From an uncultured Clostridia bacterium (GTDB taxonomy: Bacteria > Bacillota > Clostridia > Oscillospirales > Oscillospiraceae): a DNA stretch of 15,706 nucleotides. The stretch lies in contig CALBJG010000080.1 of the NCBI GenBank assembly GCA_937892865.1, positions 1-15,706 on the forward strand. The letters run 5' to 3'. The position numbers and the translations under genes were made by a program. Under the pieces are notes generated by a model, which did not search any database, was not told the DNA's origin, and saw only the letters and a program-made list of their open reading frames with translations. Shown one piece after another: positions 7,385-13,563 of this stretch; position 1 is the stretch's first letter; every line of letters begins with the position of its first letter.

Positions 7385-8455
7385 TCAAGCCTCCAGTTTA
7401 TCGTTCTTTACGTGGATACCTTCCTTAGCGGACTTGTAGATCAAGTTGATGACCTTCAAAGTTTCCAGACCATCTACGCCACGCAGACCGACTTGCGCAT
7501 CCTTGCCGGCCTTGGCGCATTCCACAAAGTGGTTGATCTCGCCGCAGTAGCCCAGGTTGTACTTTTCGTCAACAGCGGGGGTGGACCAGCCGGTGGTGAT
7601 CTCTGCTTTTTCTACGGTGTAATCCAAACCGGGGATAGAGAAGACCTTCACAGGACCGGAGAAAGACAGATCAACATGGATGCAGCCTTCTTCGCAGTAG
7701 ATGTCCAGCACATCCTCCATACCGCCAACGGTGACATAGTTGGCTTCCAGGGTGGCATAAGTGCCGTCTTTGAAACGCAGGAATGCGCCAGCCCAGTCTT
7801 CACCTTCCATCTGCTGGTGGACCATATTGTTCTCACCGCCGCCGGAAGTCATAGCAGTCAGTTCAGACCACTGGTTGTTCTTCAGAGCCAGCATAAAACT
7901 GACAGGGTGTACACCCAGGTGTACCATACAGCCGCCGCCGCAGAACTTAATGGACTGGGCAAAGGGGCTGTGGGAGCCACAGTGACTCTCTCTTGCGCGG
8001 ATGTACAGGGGCTTGCCGACTTTGCCACTCTCCAGAATTTCCAGAGCCTTGCGGAAAGCGGGGGCAAACAGCCAGTCTTCTGCGTAGTAGATGTGCTTAC
8101 CCAGACGGTCAGCGGTGTCTACCATATCCTGGGCATCTTCCACAGTGGTAGCCAGGGGCTTTTCACAGATGATATCGTGACCGGCATTCATTGCCTTGAT
8201 GGCAACATCGTGGTGCAGGAAGTTGGGCATACAAATGTCGACCAAATCACACTCGCACTGCTCGATAGCGGTGTTGTAATCATCGTAAGCGGTGTAGCCG
8301 GTGAAACCGTAGCGGTTTGCCAATGCTTCAATGCGGTCCAGCGCCTTGTCGCAGATACCAACGATCTGGACCTTGTCCAACATACGGCTGTAGCCGTCGG
8401 AGTGCAGGTCAGCGGAGAATGCCGCGCCGATAATCAGAACTCGTAACTTTTCCAT
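7385..8455 (-). CDS. Gfo/Idh/MocA-family oxidoreductase
   Basis: This 356-residue protein is a standard-length member of the Gfo/Idh/MocA family, which oxidise or reduce a hydroxyl of cyclic polyols, sugars or sugar derivatives with NAD(P). The N-terminal Rossmann fold opens with LRVLIIGAAFSADLH, has an acidic strand end (ICDKALDR) and the family signature CEKPLATT, with the EKP triad at residues 98-100. The C-terminal alpha/beta domain has GGGCMVHLGVHPVSFM (173-188), where the family's D-x-G-x-H pattern reads H-L-G-V-H (His179, His183). A GYCGEINHFVECAKAGK segment near residue 310 is also typical. It sits 13 nt after the creatininase-family gene with AAGGAGGAA as ribosome binding site and ends 4 nt before the fusion gene, so it is mid-operon. 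Oxidation of a ring hydroxyl to a ketone for later hydrolysis or isomerisation is a reasonable inference; the substrate is not visible. Confidence 0.87.
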   Translation of the reverse strand: MEKLRVLIIGAAFSADLHSDGYSRMLDKVQIVGICDKALDRIEALANRYGFTGYTAYDDYNTAIEQCECDLVDICMPNFLHHDVAIKAMNAGHDIICEKPLATTVEDAQDMVDTADRLGKHIYYAEDWLFAPAFRKALEILESGKVGKPLYIRARESHCGSHSPFAQSIKFCGGGCMVHLGVHPVSFMLALKNNQWSELTAMTSGGGENNMVHQQMEGEDWAGAFLRFKDGTYATLEANYVTVGGMEDVLDIYCEEGCIHVDLSFSGPVKVFSIPGLDYTVEKAEITTGWSTPAVDEKYNLGYCGEINHFVECAKAGKDAQVGLRGVDGLETLKVINLIYKSAKEGIHVKNDKLEA

Positions 8456-8468
8456 GGGAAATTCCTCC

Positions 8469-9206
8469 TTAAAAGTAACTGTAATTGAATTTTTCTTTTT
8501 TCTCCATATAAGCGAAGATATTGTCTATTGTTTCCACAGCCAGTTCTGCCATCCGAGCCTGGATCTTTTCACCCTTTTCCGCGCTGGCGGCAGAGGGGAT
8601 GCCCCATACACCGGAGGGGGATGCCCGGAAGATACTGCCATAGTTTAAGTAGGGACGGGGAACACCGGGGATAAAGTCCACGGCCTTGTCCATATCCACG
8701 GTCTCCGGTGCGATGGCCAGCATTTGGGATGTTTCACACTCGCCGGCGTGAAGTTCTTCTGTTTCCAGCAGACCTTCTGCGTGGAGCGGACCGAAGAATG
8801 CAACAGCATCCACCAGAGCGACCATCAGATCGGGGTTATACTTGGCGTTCAGGTCACGCACCAGCGGATTCATAATGAAGATGCCGCCGTGGCACTGTAA
8901 AATGGCAACTTTCTTGAAACCTTGGGTCTTCAGACTCAAAATGATGTCATTCATCATTTGGTAGAAGGTGGTGGGCTCCATCCAAACCGCGCCTTTTTTA
9001 CCCATATGCTCACGGCAGGTGGAGATGGGCAGGGCAGGCAGCAGGAATGCGCCGGTCTTTTCCGCAACACGCTTGCCCAGATCTGTGGCGATGGCCCAGT
9101 CGGTCATCACCGGCAGATGGGGTCCGTGTTGTTCAACAGAGCCTACGGGGATAATGGCAAGTTCCGGGTCTAAAGCCATGATCTCGTCAGCAGATTTTGT
9201 ATACAT
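8469..9206 (-). CDS. Creatininase-family metal-dependent amidohydrolase/hydrolase
   Basis: The 245-residue protein matches the creatininase family in length and motifs. IIPVGSVEQHGPHLPVMTD (residues 18-36) holds the metal ligands E25, H27 and D36; QCHGG (104-108) gives H106; and HAGECETS (153-160) gives E156. The family binds two divalent metals and opens rings or cleaves C-N or C-C bonds: creatinine amidohydrolase, formamidopyrimidine deformylase, the mycofactocin peptidase MftE, and the 3-dehydro-scyllo-inosose hydrolase of inositol breakdown in Thermotoga. The usual NGHGGN motif is here QCHGGI, so it is not a close creatininase match. It is the second gene of the operon, 12 nt after the NagB-like gene, next to a Gfo/Idh oxidoreductase. 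That pairing recalls the inositol route in which a keto-ring made by a Gfo/Idh enzyme is opened hydrolytically, but this is an analogy only. Confidence 0.85.
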   Translation of the reverse strand: MYTKSADEIMALDPELAIIPVGSVEQHGPHLPVMTDWAIATDLGKRVAEKTGAFLLPALPISTCREHMGKKGAVWMEPTTFYQMMNDIILSLKTQGFKKVAILQCHGGIFIMNPLVRDLNAKYNPDLMVALVDAVAFFGPLHAEGLLETEELHAGECETSQMLAIAPETVDMDKAVDFIPGVPRPYLNYGSIFRASPSGVWGIPSAASAEKGEKIQARMAELAVETIDNIFAYMEKKEKFNYSYF

Positions 9207-9218
9207 AGGGAATCCCCC

Positions 9219-9992
9219 TTAGATGTTTTCGGGCAACTTGGAAGCAGCAGGCTCGTCTACATACAGAGCAGCATTGGGATGCTGACGCAGGATACTTGCG
9301 GGGCAAGCGGTGGTGACAGGGCCGCACAGAGCGCCGTAAACAGCGTCTGCCTTGCGGACGGTGGGAACGGTGCAGATAGCGTGGGGGATGCTCATGATCA
9401 GAGACAGAGTCAGGGTCATAGCCTGCTTGGGCACTTCGTCAATGTGGTTGAAGCAACCGTCATTGACCTGCTGCTGACGGCAGATGTCGTCCAGGTCCAC
9501 GATCTTGACCATCTTGGGGTCATTGAAATCAGCAACGTCGGGGTCGTTGAAAGCCATATGGCCGTTTTCACCGAAGCCCAGGAAGATCAGATCGGCGGGA
9601 TACTTCTTCAGCAGTTCGGAGTAGGACTCGCACTTAGCCTCAGCCTCTTCGGGCTTGCACAGCAGGTAGTACAGTTCCTTGAAAGGAACCAGGTCGAAAA
9701 TGGTGCGGCGCATGAAGTTGCCGAAGCCGGCGCTGTGGTTGGGGTCCAGACCGATGTATTCATCCTGATGGAAGCCGCGAACCTTTGTCCAGTCCACATT
9801 CTGCTTCAGCAGGTATTCCAGTGTTTCGTTCTGGGAGGGGGCGGCAGCGAAGACTACATTTGCCTCGCCCTTTTCAGCGATGACAGCGTTGATTCTTGCG
9901 GCAGCGTCCTTTGCGGCGGCTTCGCCCATAGAGGGGCGGTCACTGTGGACAGATACGAGCAGTTTTTCTACTTTGAAATTCTTGGTTTCCAT
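9219..9992 (-). CDS. NagB-like glucosamine-6-phosphate isomerase/deaminase family protein, divergent active site
   Basis: The 257-residue protein has the NagB/RpiA/6-phosphogluconolactonase fold. HQDEYIGL (residues 75-82) carries the catalytic Asp77 equivalent to NagB D72, and GFGENGHMAFNDP (139-151) matches the GVGNDGHIAFNEP loop. Compared with E. coli NagB (from memory), D141 is Asn143, H143 is kept as His145, E148 is Asp150, the phosphate ligand R172 aligns with Gly179, and K208 is kept as Lys214. The phosphate-loop GGTP is replaced by AAPSQNE (50-56). The fold and the ring-opening base are therefore kept but the phosphate site is weakened, so an unphosphorylated or differently charged amino-sugar or keto-sugar substrate is possible. 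AAGGAGG upstream supports the start. It is the first gene of the operon, following the operator/promoter region. A plain nagB role is unlikely: no nagA, kinase or PTS is adjacent. Confidence 0.82.
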   Translation of the reverse strand: METKNFKVEKLLVSVHSDRPSMGEAAAKDAAARINAVIAEKGEANVVFAAAPSQNETLEYLLKQNVDWTKVRGFHQDEYIGLDPNHSAGFGNFMRRTIFDLVPFKELYYLLCKPEEAEAKCESYSELLKKYPADLIFLGFGENGHMAFNDPDVADFNDPKMVKIVDLDDICRQQQVNDGCFNHIDEVPKQAMTLTLSLIMSIPHAICTVPTVRKADAVYGALCGPVTTACPASILRQHPNAALYVDEPAASKLPENI

Positions 9993-10036
9993 TGGTGAAA
10001 TCCTCCTTAAAATTTCGGGTTTTGTATTTTTAAAGA

Positions 10037-10053
10037 AAAGAAAACGATTTCTA
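10037..10053. promoter_or_regulatory. Candidate LacI/CcpA-type operator, copy 1 (operon leader)
   Basis: AAAGAAAACGATTTCTA contains the near-palindrome AGAAAACGATTTCT (10039-10052) centred on CG, the hallmark of LacI-family operators. An identical 17-bp copy lies at 10203-10219. This copy falls between the probable promoter and the first gene, a roadblock position. It also fits the catabolite-response consensus (WTGNAANCGNWNNCW) with one mismatch, so CcpA could bind instead of, or as well as, the neighbouring LacI protein. Confidence 0.7.
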
Positions 10054-10144
10054 TAAATTCTGAGTACAGAAAAACCGGAAAAATCCTATTTTTGTTGTCC
10101 GGAATTACAGAATCTACGCAAAATTCACAGAATCCTTTAGGATA

Positions 10145-10172
10145 ATTATACAAGAAACACAAGAAAAAGCAA
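10145..10172 (-). promoter_or_regulatory. Probable promoter of the five-gene operon
   Basis: On the minus strand TTGCTT (10172-10167), a 16-nt spacer and a perfect TATAAT (10150-10145) form a good sigma-70/SigA-type promoter. Transcription would start near 10138 and give a leader of roughly 145 nt before the NagB-like gene. The two identical operators lie on either side of it, one upstream and one in the leader. Confidence 0.65.
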
Positions 10173-10238
10173 CCGGTTTCCAACACTTTTAGAAAGGTTT
10201 TCAAAGAAAACGATTTCTAAAATGCAGAAAACCGGTTG
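10170..10238 (-). terminator. Candidate lacI terminator: inverted repeat with a long loop that contains operator copy 2
   Basis: Read on the minus strand just after the repressor stop codon, CAACCGGTTTTC (10238-10227) can pair with GGAAACCGGTTG (10181-10170) over 12 bp with one G-U, and flanking A5/T5 tracts extend the stem past a bulged C. It is followed by CTTTTTCTT. The loop is about 45 nt, unusually long for an intrinsic terminator, and holds operator copy 2; each arm is also a short palindrome. It could terminate the repressor transcript or be only a protein-binding structure. Confidence 0.45.
10203..10219. promoter_or_regulatory. Candidate LacI/CcpA-type operator, copy 2 (upstream of the promoter)
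   Basis: This is an exact second copy of AAAGAAAACGATTTCTA, in the same orientation as copy 1 and 166 bp from it centre to centre, near a whole number of DNA helical turns. It lies about 30 bp upstream of the probable -35 of the operon. A paired arrangement like this is what DNA looping by a tetrameric or cooperative LacI-family repressor would use. Confidence 0.68.
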
Positions 10239-10250
10239 TTTTTGTGCAAT

Positions 10251-11303
10251 TTACTTGTTCCGGGGCTTATCCGTGCTTTCCCGGGTTACTAATTTGGGGC
10301 TGAGACGCATAGTAACGGCCATAGTTTGTTCTTTGCTGCGCAGCGCATCCAGGAGCATAATGGCTGCAAGTCTGCCCATTTCCTGGGCAGGGGAGTGGAC
10401 GGTGGTCAGCGCCGGAACATAGGCGCCGGCAAGGGGAATATCGTCAAATCCCACAACGGAAATATCCTCCGGCACCCGGATACCCTTTTGGGTCAGCGCC
10501 TGGATCAGACCGATGGCGATCATATCGTTGATGCAAACCACCGCTGTGGCAGGACAATCGTCTTTGATCATTTCCCCGGCGATAAGTCTGCCGATGTTCA
10601 GTTCATAGTCACTGCCTCTGCCGGACTTATCCATAGACCGCTCGTAAAGAAGCCCTTCATCCGGTGTGATGCCGGCGGTGCTTAATGCCTTGCAGTAGCC
10701 GGCGTAGATTTCTTTTCGTGTAAATCGAACCAGCGGTGTTGTGGCAAAGGCAATTTTCTGATGCCCCAGTTCCAGCAGATGCTCCACAGCCAGCCGCGCC
10801 CCCGCCCGGGAATCAAAGTCGATAGAAGGGGCATTCACACCGGAAAGTAACTGATCCAGCAGAACGAAGTTCATACCCTTTTGGATATACTTGTTTACAA
10901 ACTCCGCGTTGTCCTGGGCAACGGAGGAGAGAATCACACCCCGAACCTGCCGGTCATACAGTTGCCGGATAAACTCCCGTTCCCGTTCCGGGTCGTGCAT
11001 CGTATTGCAAAGACGGATGGAGTAAGAATCCTGATCCAGCGCTTCCCCTGCGCCCAACACAGCCTGCTGATAAAAGGGGTTGGAGAGGTTGGGGATGATC
11101 AGCGCAATATCTTTACACACATCTCCCCGGAGGGCTTGGGCAAAGGCATTGGGGGAGTACTCCAATTCTTCCGCCGCTTCCCGGACTTTCTGTTGCAGCG
11201 CCGGGCGTACCGGATAGGAAGAATCGCTCAATACCCGGGAGGCGGTAGCCACACTGACCCCGGCTTTTTTTGCCACATCTTTTATGGTGATCTGTTTTGC
11301 CAT
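10251..11303 (-). CDS. LacI-family transcriptional repressor
   Basis: The 350-residue protein has the full LacI/GalR layout. The N-terminal helix-turn-helix reads ITIKDVAKKAGVSVATASRVL (residues 5-25), followed by the hinge segment EYSPNAFAQALRG (about 48-60). The periplasmic-binding-protein-like sensor begins with IALIIPNLSNPFYQ, includes PSIDFDSRAGARLAVEHLLELGHQKIAF and ends with DISVVGFDDIPLAGAYVPALTTV and EMGRLAAIMLLDAL. It lies directly upstream of the five-gene operon on the same strand, and two identical LacI-type operators flank the operon promoter, so it is very likely the substrate-responsive repressor of those genes. The effector would be the pathway's inducing sugar or derivative. 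The start has GAGGTGA upstream. The minus strand shows TTGCTT, 18 nt, TAGAAT before it as its own promoter. Confidence 0.92.
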   Translation of the reverse strand: MAKQITIKDVAKKAGVSVATASRVLSDSSYPVRPALQQKVREAAEELEYSPNAFAQALRGDVCKDIALIIPNLSNPFYQQAVLGAGEALDQDSYSIRLCNTMHDPEREREFIRQLYDRQVRGVILSSVAQDNAEFVNKYIQKGMNFVLLDQLLSGVNAPSIDFDSRAGARLAVEHLLELGHQKIAFATTPLVRFTRKEIYAGYCKALSTAGITPDEGLLYERSMDKSGRGSDYELNIGRLIAGEMIKDDCPATAVVCINDMIAIGLIQALTQKGIRVPEDISVVGFDDIPLAGAYVPALTTVHSPAQEMGRLAAIMLLDALRSKEQTMAVTMRLSPKLVTRESTDKPRNK

Positions 11304-11327
11304 AATATCACCTCATTTGTTTTTGTC

Positions 11328-11357
11328 ATTCTATCATATTTAGTCAAAGAAAAGCAA
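11328..11357 (-). promoter_or_regulatory. Probable promoter of the LacI-family repressor gene
   Basis: On the minus strand TTGCTT (11357-11352), an 18-nt spacer and TAGAAT (11333-11328) precede the GAGGTGA ribosome binding site. The forward strand here has TCAAAGAAAA (11344-11353), which matches the left half of the operator at 10201-10210 but not its right half, so autoregulation is only a weak possibility. Confidence 0.5.
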
Positions 11358-11490
11358 GAGGGCAGGAGGCGCGACGAGACAAACAACTCGAACCTGTCGG
11401 CGCACATCGGTACGGTAAGGCGCGAGTTGCGCAGCAAGCCTATATGACATTTCCTTATGTTGTTTTGCAGTTGATTTTGCTGCTATAACA
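11358..11490. other. Noncoding spacer between repressor and aminopeptidase genes, unidentified
   Basis: This stretch has no gene I can support. It is locally GC-rich at about 11361-11440 and contains a short inverted repeat, CAACTCG (11384-11390) with CGAGTTG (11423-11429), and two GCGC-bounded segments, then turns AT-rich. It looks structured and unlike the neighbouring promoter DNA. It may be an intergenic repeat family member, a decayed gene or a small RNA; I cannot tell which. Confidence 0.3.
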
Positions 11491-11491
11491 A

Positions 11492-11522
11492 AACACCACA
11501 GACAAAAACTGTCTGTGGTGTT
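11492..11522 (-). terminator. Intrinsic terminator of the tsaC-coaE-aminopeptidase operon
   Basis: AACACCACAGAC (11492-11503) pairs perfectly with GTCTGTGGTGTT (11511-11522) around a 7-nt loop. On the minus strand the stem runs into TTTTGTTA. It lies 46 nt after the stop codon of the aminopeptidase, the last gene of the operon. Confidence 0.8.
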
Positions 11523-11568
11523 GATCTAATTTGCATTTTGACGATCGTCGGGTCTCGCGCGATCGTGG

Positions 11569-12954
11569 TCAGGCGAGATAGAGAGCCTTGCAGGCAAGCA
11601 TTGCCATATAGCAATCATACTTGCTGACGATTTCCAAAGGCGCGTGCATACTCAAAACCGGTACGCCTGCATCTACAGTGTTGATGTTGCGGTTTGCCAT
11701 ATAGGCAGCCACAGTACCGCCACCGCCCTGGTCAACTTTGCCCAGAGTGGCGATCTGCCACTTCACGCCGGCATTGTCCAGTGTGGTACGGACATGGCCC
11801 ATCACTTCAGCAGAAGCATCGGAAGCGCCGCCCTTACCCCGGGCGCCGGTGTACTTGCAGATGGCGATGCCATAGTTTAACTGGCTGTTGTTCCGCTTGT
11901 CGCAGGTTTCCGCGAAGTTGGGATCAAAAGCGTTGGAAACATCGGCAGAGAGGCAGAAACTGTTTTCCAGACAACGGCGCAGGTCAGCGCCGGTGGCAAC
12001 GCACAGATCATCCATAAAGGTGTCAAAAGCCTGGCTCTGCATACCGGAAACACCCACAGAACCGATCTCTTCCTTGTCTGCCAGGATGCAAACAGCGGTG
12101 TGCTTGGGTGTGCCCATATCCAAAAGCGGTTCGATCTCGGCGTAAGCGCAGACACGGTCATCGTGACCGTAGGCAGCCAGCAGACTCCGGTCCAGACCTA
12201 CCTCACGGCACTTGCCGGCAGGTACGATGGTCAGTTCAGCAGAGTGGAAGTCTTCTTCAATGATGCCGTATTTTTCGTTCAGCAACTTCAGAATATTCAG
12301 TTTTACCAGATCGCTGCCCTCACCCTGGAGAGGCTCGGAACCCAGGATCACATTCAATTGCTCACCTACGATGCCTTCTGCAAGGGGCTTTTTCATCTGG
12401 TCTGCTGCTAAGTGGATCAGCAGGTCAGATACCATCAGAATGGGATCGCTGTCATCTTCACCAACAGTAACGGTGACAACTTCGCCGTCCTTGCGGTAGA
12501 CAACACCGTGGAGCGCCAGAGGAACAGCGGTCCACTGGTACTTCTTGATGCCGCCGTAGTAGTGGGTCTTGAAATAAGCGATCTCGGAATCCTCGTAAAG
12601 GGGATTGGGCTTTAAGTCCATACGGGGAGAATCCACATGAGCGGCGCAGATGTTACTGCCTTCGTTCAAAGATTCACTGCCGATGACAGCCAGCATAATG
12701 GCCTTGCCACGGTTATTTTTATAAACCTTGTCGCCGGGATTCAGCTTCATACCGGGTACCAGTGCCTTAAAACCGTGCTTTTCAGCAATTTCCACCGCCC
12801 AGGTGGTGGCTTCCCGCTCGGTCTTGCAGGCATCCATAAAAGCGGCGTAGCGCTTGCAGTATTCGTTCATTTCTTTGCGCTGGGCATCGGTCAAAGTGGC
12901 ATAGCCGTTTTTAGGCGCAGCCATCAGATTTTCACGCAGTTTTTCAATATCCAT
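11569..12954 (-). CDS. M18-family metalloaminopeptidase
   Basis: The 461-residue protein is a typical bacterial M18 (aspartyl aminopeptidase/ApeA-type) zinc exopeptidase, which removes N-terminal residues, often acidic, from peptides in the cytoplasm. Seen motifs: SNICAAHVDSPRMDLKP (residues 100-116) with H106 and D108, EVGLDRSLLAAYGHDDRVCA (251-270) with a bridging Asp in GHDDR, ADKEEIGSVGVSGM (292-305) with catalytic and metal-binding E295/E296, LSADVSNAFDP (335-345), and SMHAPLEIVSKYD (435-447) with the last zinc ligand H437. All expected metal ligands are present. It begins 24 nt after coaE with GGAGG before the ATG, so it is the third gene of the tsaC-coaE unit, followed by an intrinsic terminator. 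The chance linkage to tsaC and coaE says little about its function. RefSeq-style names would be aminopeptidase or apeA; substrate preference is not visible. Confidence 0.93.
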   Translation of the reverse strand: MDIEKLRENLMAAPKNGYATLTDAQRKEMNEYCKRYAAFMDACKTEREATTWAVEIAEKHGFKALVPGMKLNPGDKVYKNNRGKAIMLAVIGSESLNEGSNICAAHVDSPRMDLKPNPLYEDSEIAYFKTHYYGGIKKYQWTAVPLALHGVVYRKDGEVVTVTVGEDDSDPILMVSDLLIHLAADQMKKPLAEGIVGEQLNVILGSEPLQGEGSDLVKLNILKLLNEKYGIIEEDFHSAELTIVPAGKCREVGLDRSLLAAYGHDDRVCAYAEIEPLLDMGTPKHTAVCILADKEEIGSVGVSGMQSQAFDTFMDDLCVATGADLRRCLENSFCLSADVSNAFDPNFAETCDKRNNSQLNYGIAICKYTGARGKGGASDASAEVMGHVRTTLDNAGVKWQIATLGKVDQGGGGTVAAYMANRNINTVDAGVPVLSMHAPLEIVSKYDCYMAMLACKALYLA

Positions 12955-12978
12955 AATCGTTCCTCCATAAAGGTGAAT

Positions 12979-13563
12979 TTACACTGTTTTCATTATACCC
13001 AAATCCTTGAAAAACGCAAGGCATTTGGTGTAAAATTCGTCTTTTGTTCCGCTGTTTTCCAAAATATGGTCACAATTTGTCCGGAAATGATCATCCGGCT
13101 TTTGGGCGGCAATTCGCTTCCGGGCATAATCTTCCGGAATGTTATCCCGCGCCATAATTCTCTGTAACCGGGCGTTTTCCGGCGCAGTGACCGCAACGGT
13201 CACATCGCAAAGGTCACTTAGACCACTTTCCAGTAGTCCAATGGCATCGATTGCCATATGCCCAGCGGTTTCTTCGATTTCTGCTTTCACAGCCTGCAGA
13301 ACAAAATCGTGCGTAATGCGGTTTAGATCCGCAAGATCGTCGGGGTTTGTAAACACGATGCGACCTAACGCTTTCGTATCCAAAACGCCGTTCGTTACCA
13401 CACCGGGAAACCGGTCATCAATAGCGATGAGCATTTCCTTGTCGGTTTTCAGTAAATGGTGGTACAGCGCGTCACAATCGATCACTTTCCCGCCTAAATC
13501 GGCAAATGCCTGCAAAGCGGTGGTCTTACCGCAACCGGTACCGCCGGTAATACCAACGATCAT
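12979..13563 (-). CDS. coaE: Dephospho-CoA kinase
   Basis: CoaE phosphorylates the 3'-hydroxyl of the ribose of dephospho-CoA with ATP, the last step of coenzyme A synthesis. The 194-residue protein has the usual length and the P-loop IVGITGGTGCGKTTA (residues 2-16), then VIDCDALYHHLL (27-38) with the family's conserved Asp pair, a lid-type segment with RI(M)ARDNIPEDYARKRIAAQ and the D-H-I-L-E-N-S-G ending typical of CoaE. Here the usual ID(A/T)D motif reads IDCD. Its ATG overlaps the tsaC stop codon in an ATGA (13563-13560), showing translational coupling. It lies between tsaC and an M18 aminopeptidase in one housekeeping operon. Nothing about it looks broken. Confidence 0.94.
   Translation of the reverse strand: MIVGITGGTGCGKTTALQAFADLGGKVIDCDALYHHLLKTDKEMLIAIDDRFPGVVTNGVLDTKALGRIVFTNPDDLADLNRITHDFVLQAVKAEIEETAGHMAIDAIGLLESGLSDLCDVTVAVTAPENARLQRIMARDNIPEDYARKRIAAQKPDDHFRTNCDHILENSGTKDEFYTKCLAFFKDLGIMKTV

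Noticed and set aside
7412..8446. Plus-strand open frame opposite the Gfo/Idh gene (344 codons)
   Set aside because: It is an antisense shadow of a gene with an intact EKP signature; no motif of its own.
9219..9992. Ordinary nagB glucosamine-6-phosphate deaminase
   Set aside because: The fold matches, but the phosphate loop and the R172 equivalent are lost and no nagA or PTS gene is near, so a plain nagB label would be over-confident.
10037..10219. CRISPR array from the repeated AAAGAAAACGATTTCTA
   Set aside because: Only two copies, 166 bp apart, with a palindromic operator shape and a promoter between them; no cas genes.
9993..10250. Riboswitch in the operon leader
   Set aside because: I see no conserved core of a known class. 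The region is explained by promoter, operators and an inverted repeat.
11540..11566. ACGATCG/CGATCGT inverted repeat before the aminopeptidase stop codon as a second terminator
   Set aside because: The stem is short (7 bp), the loop is 12 nt and no U-tract follows; the hairpin at 11492-11522 is a much better terminator.
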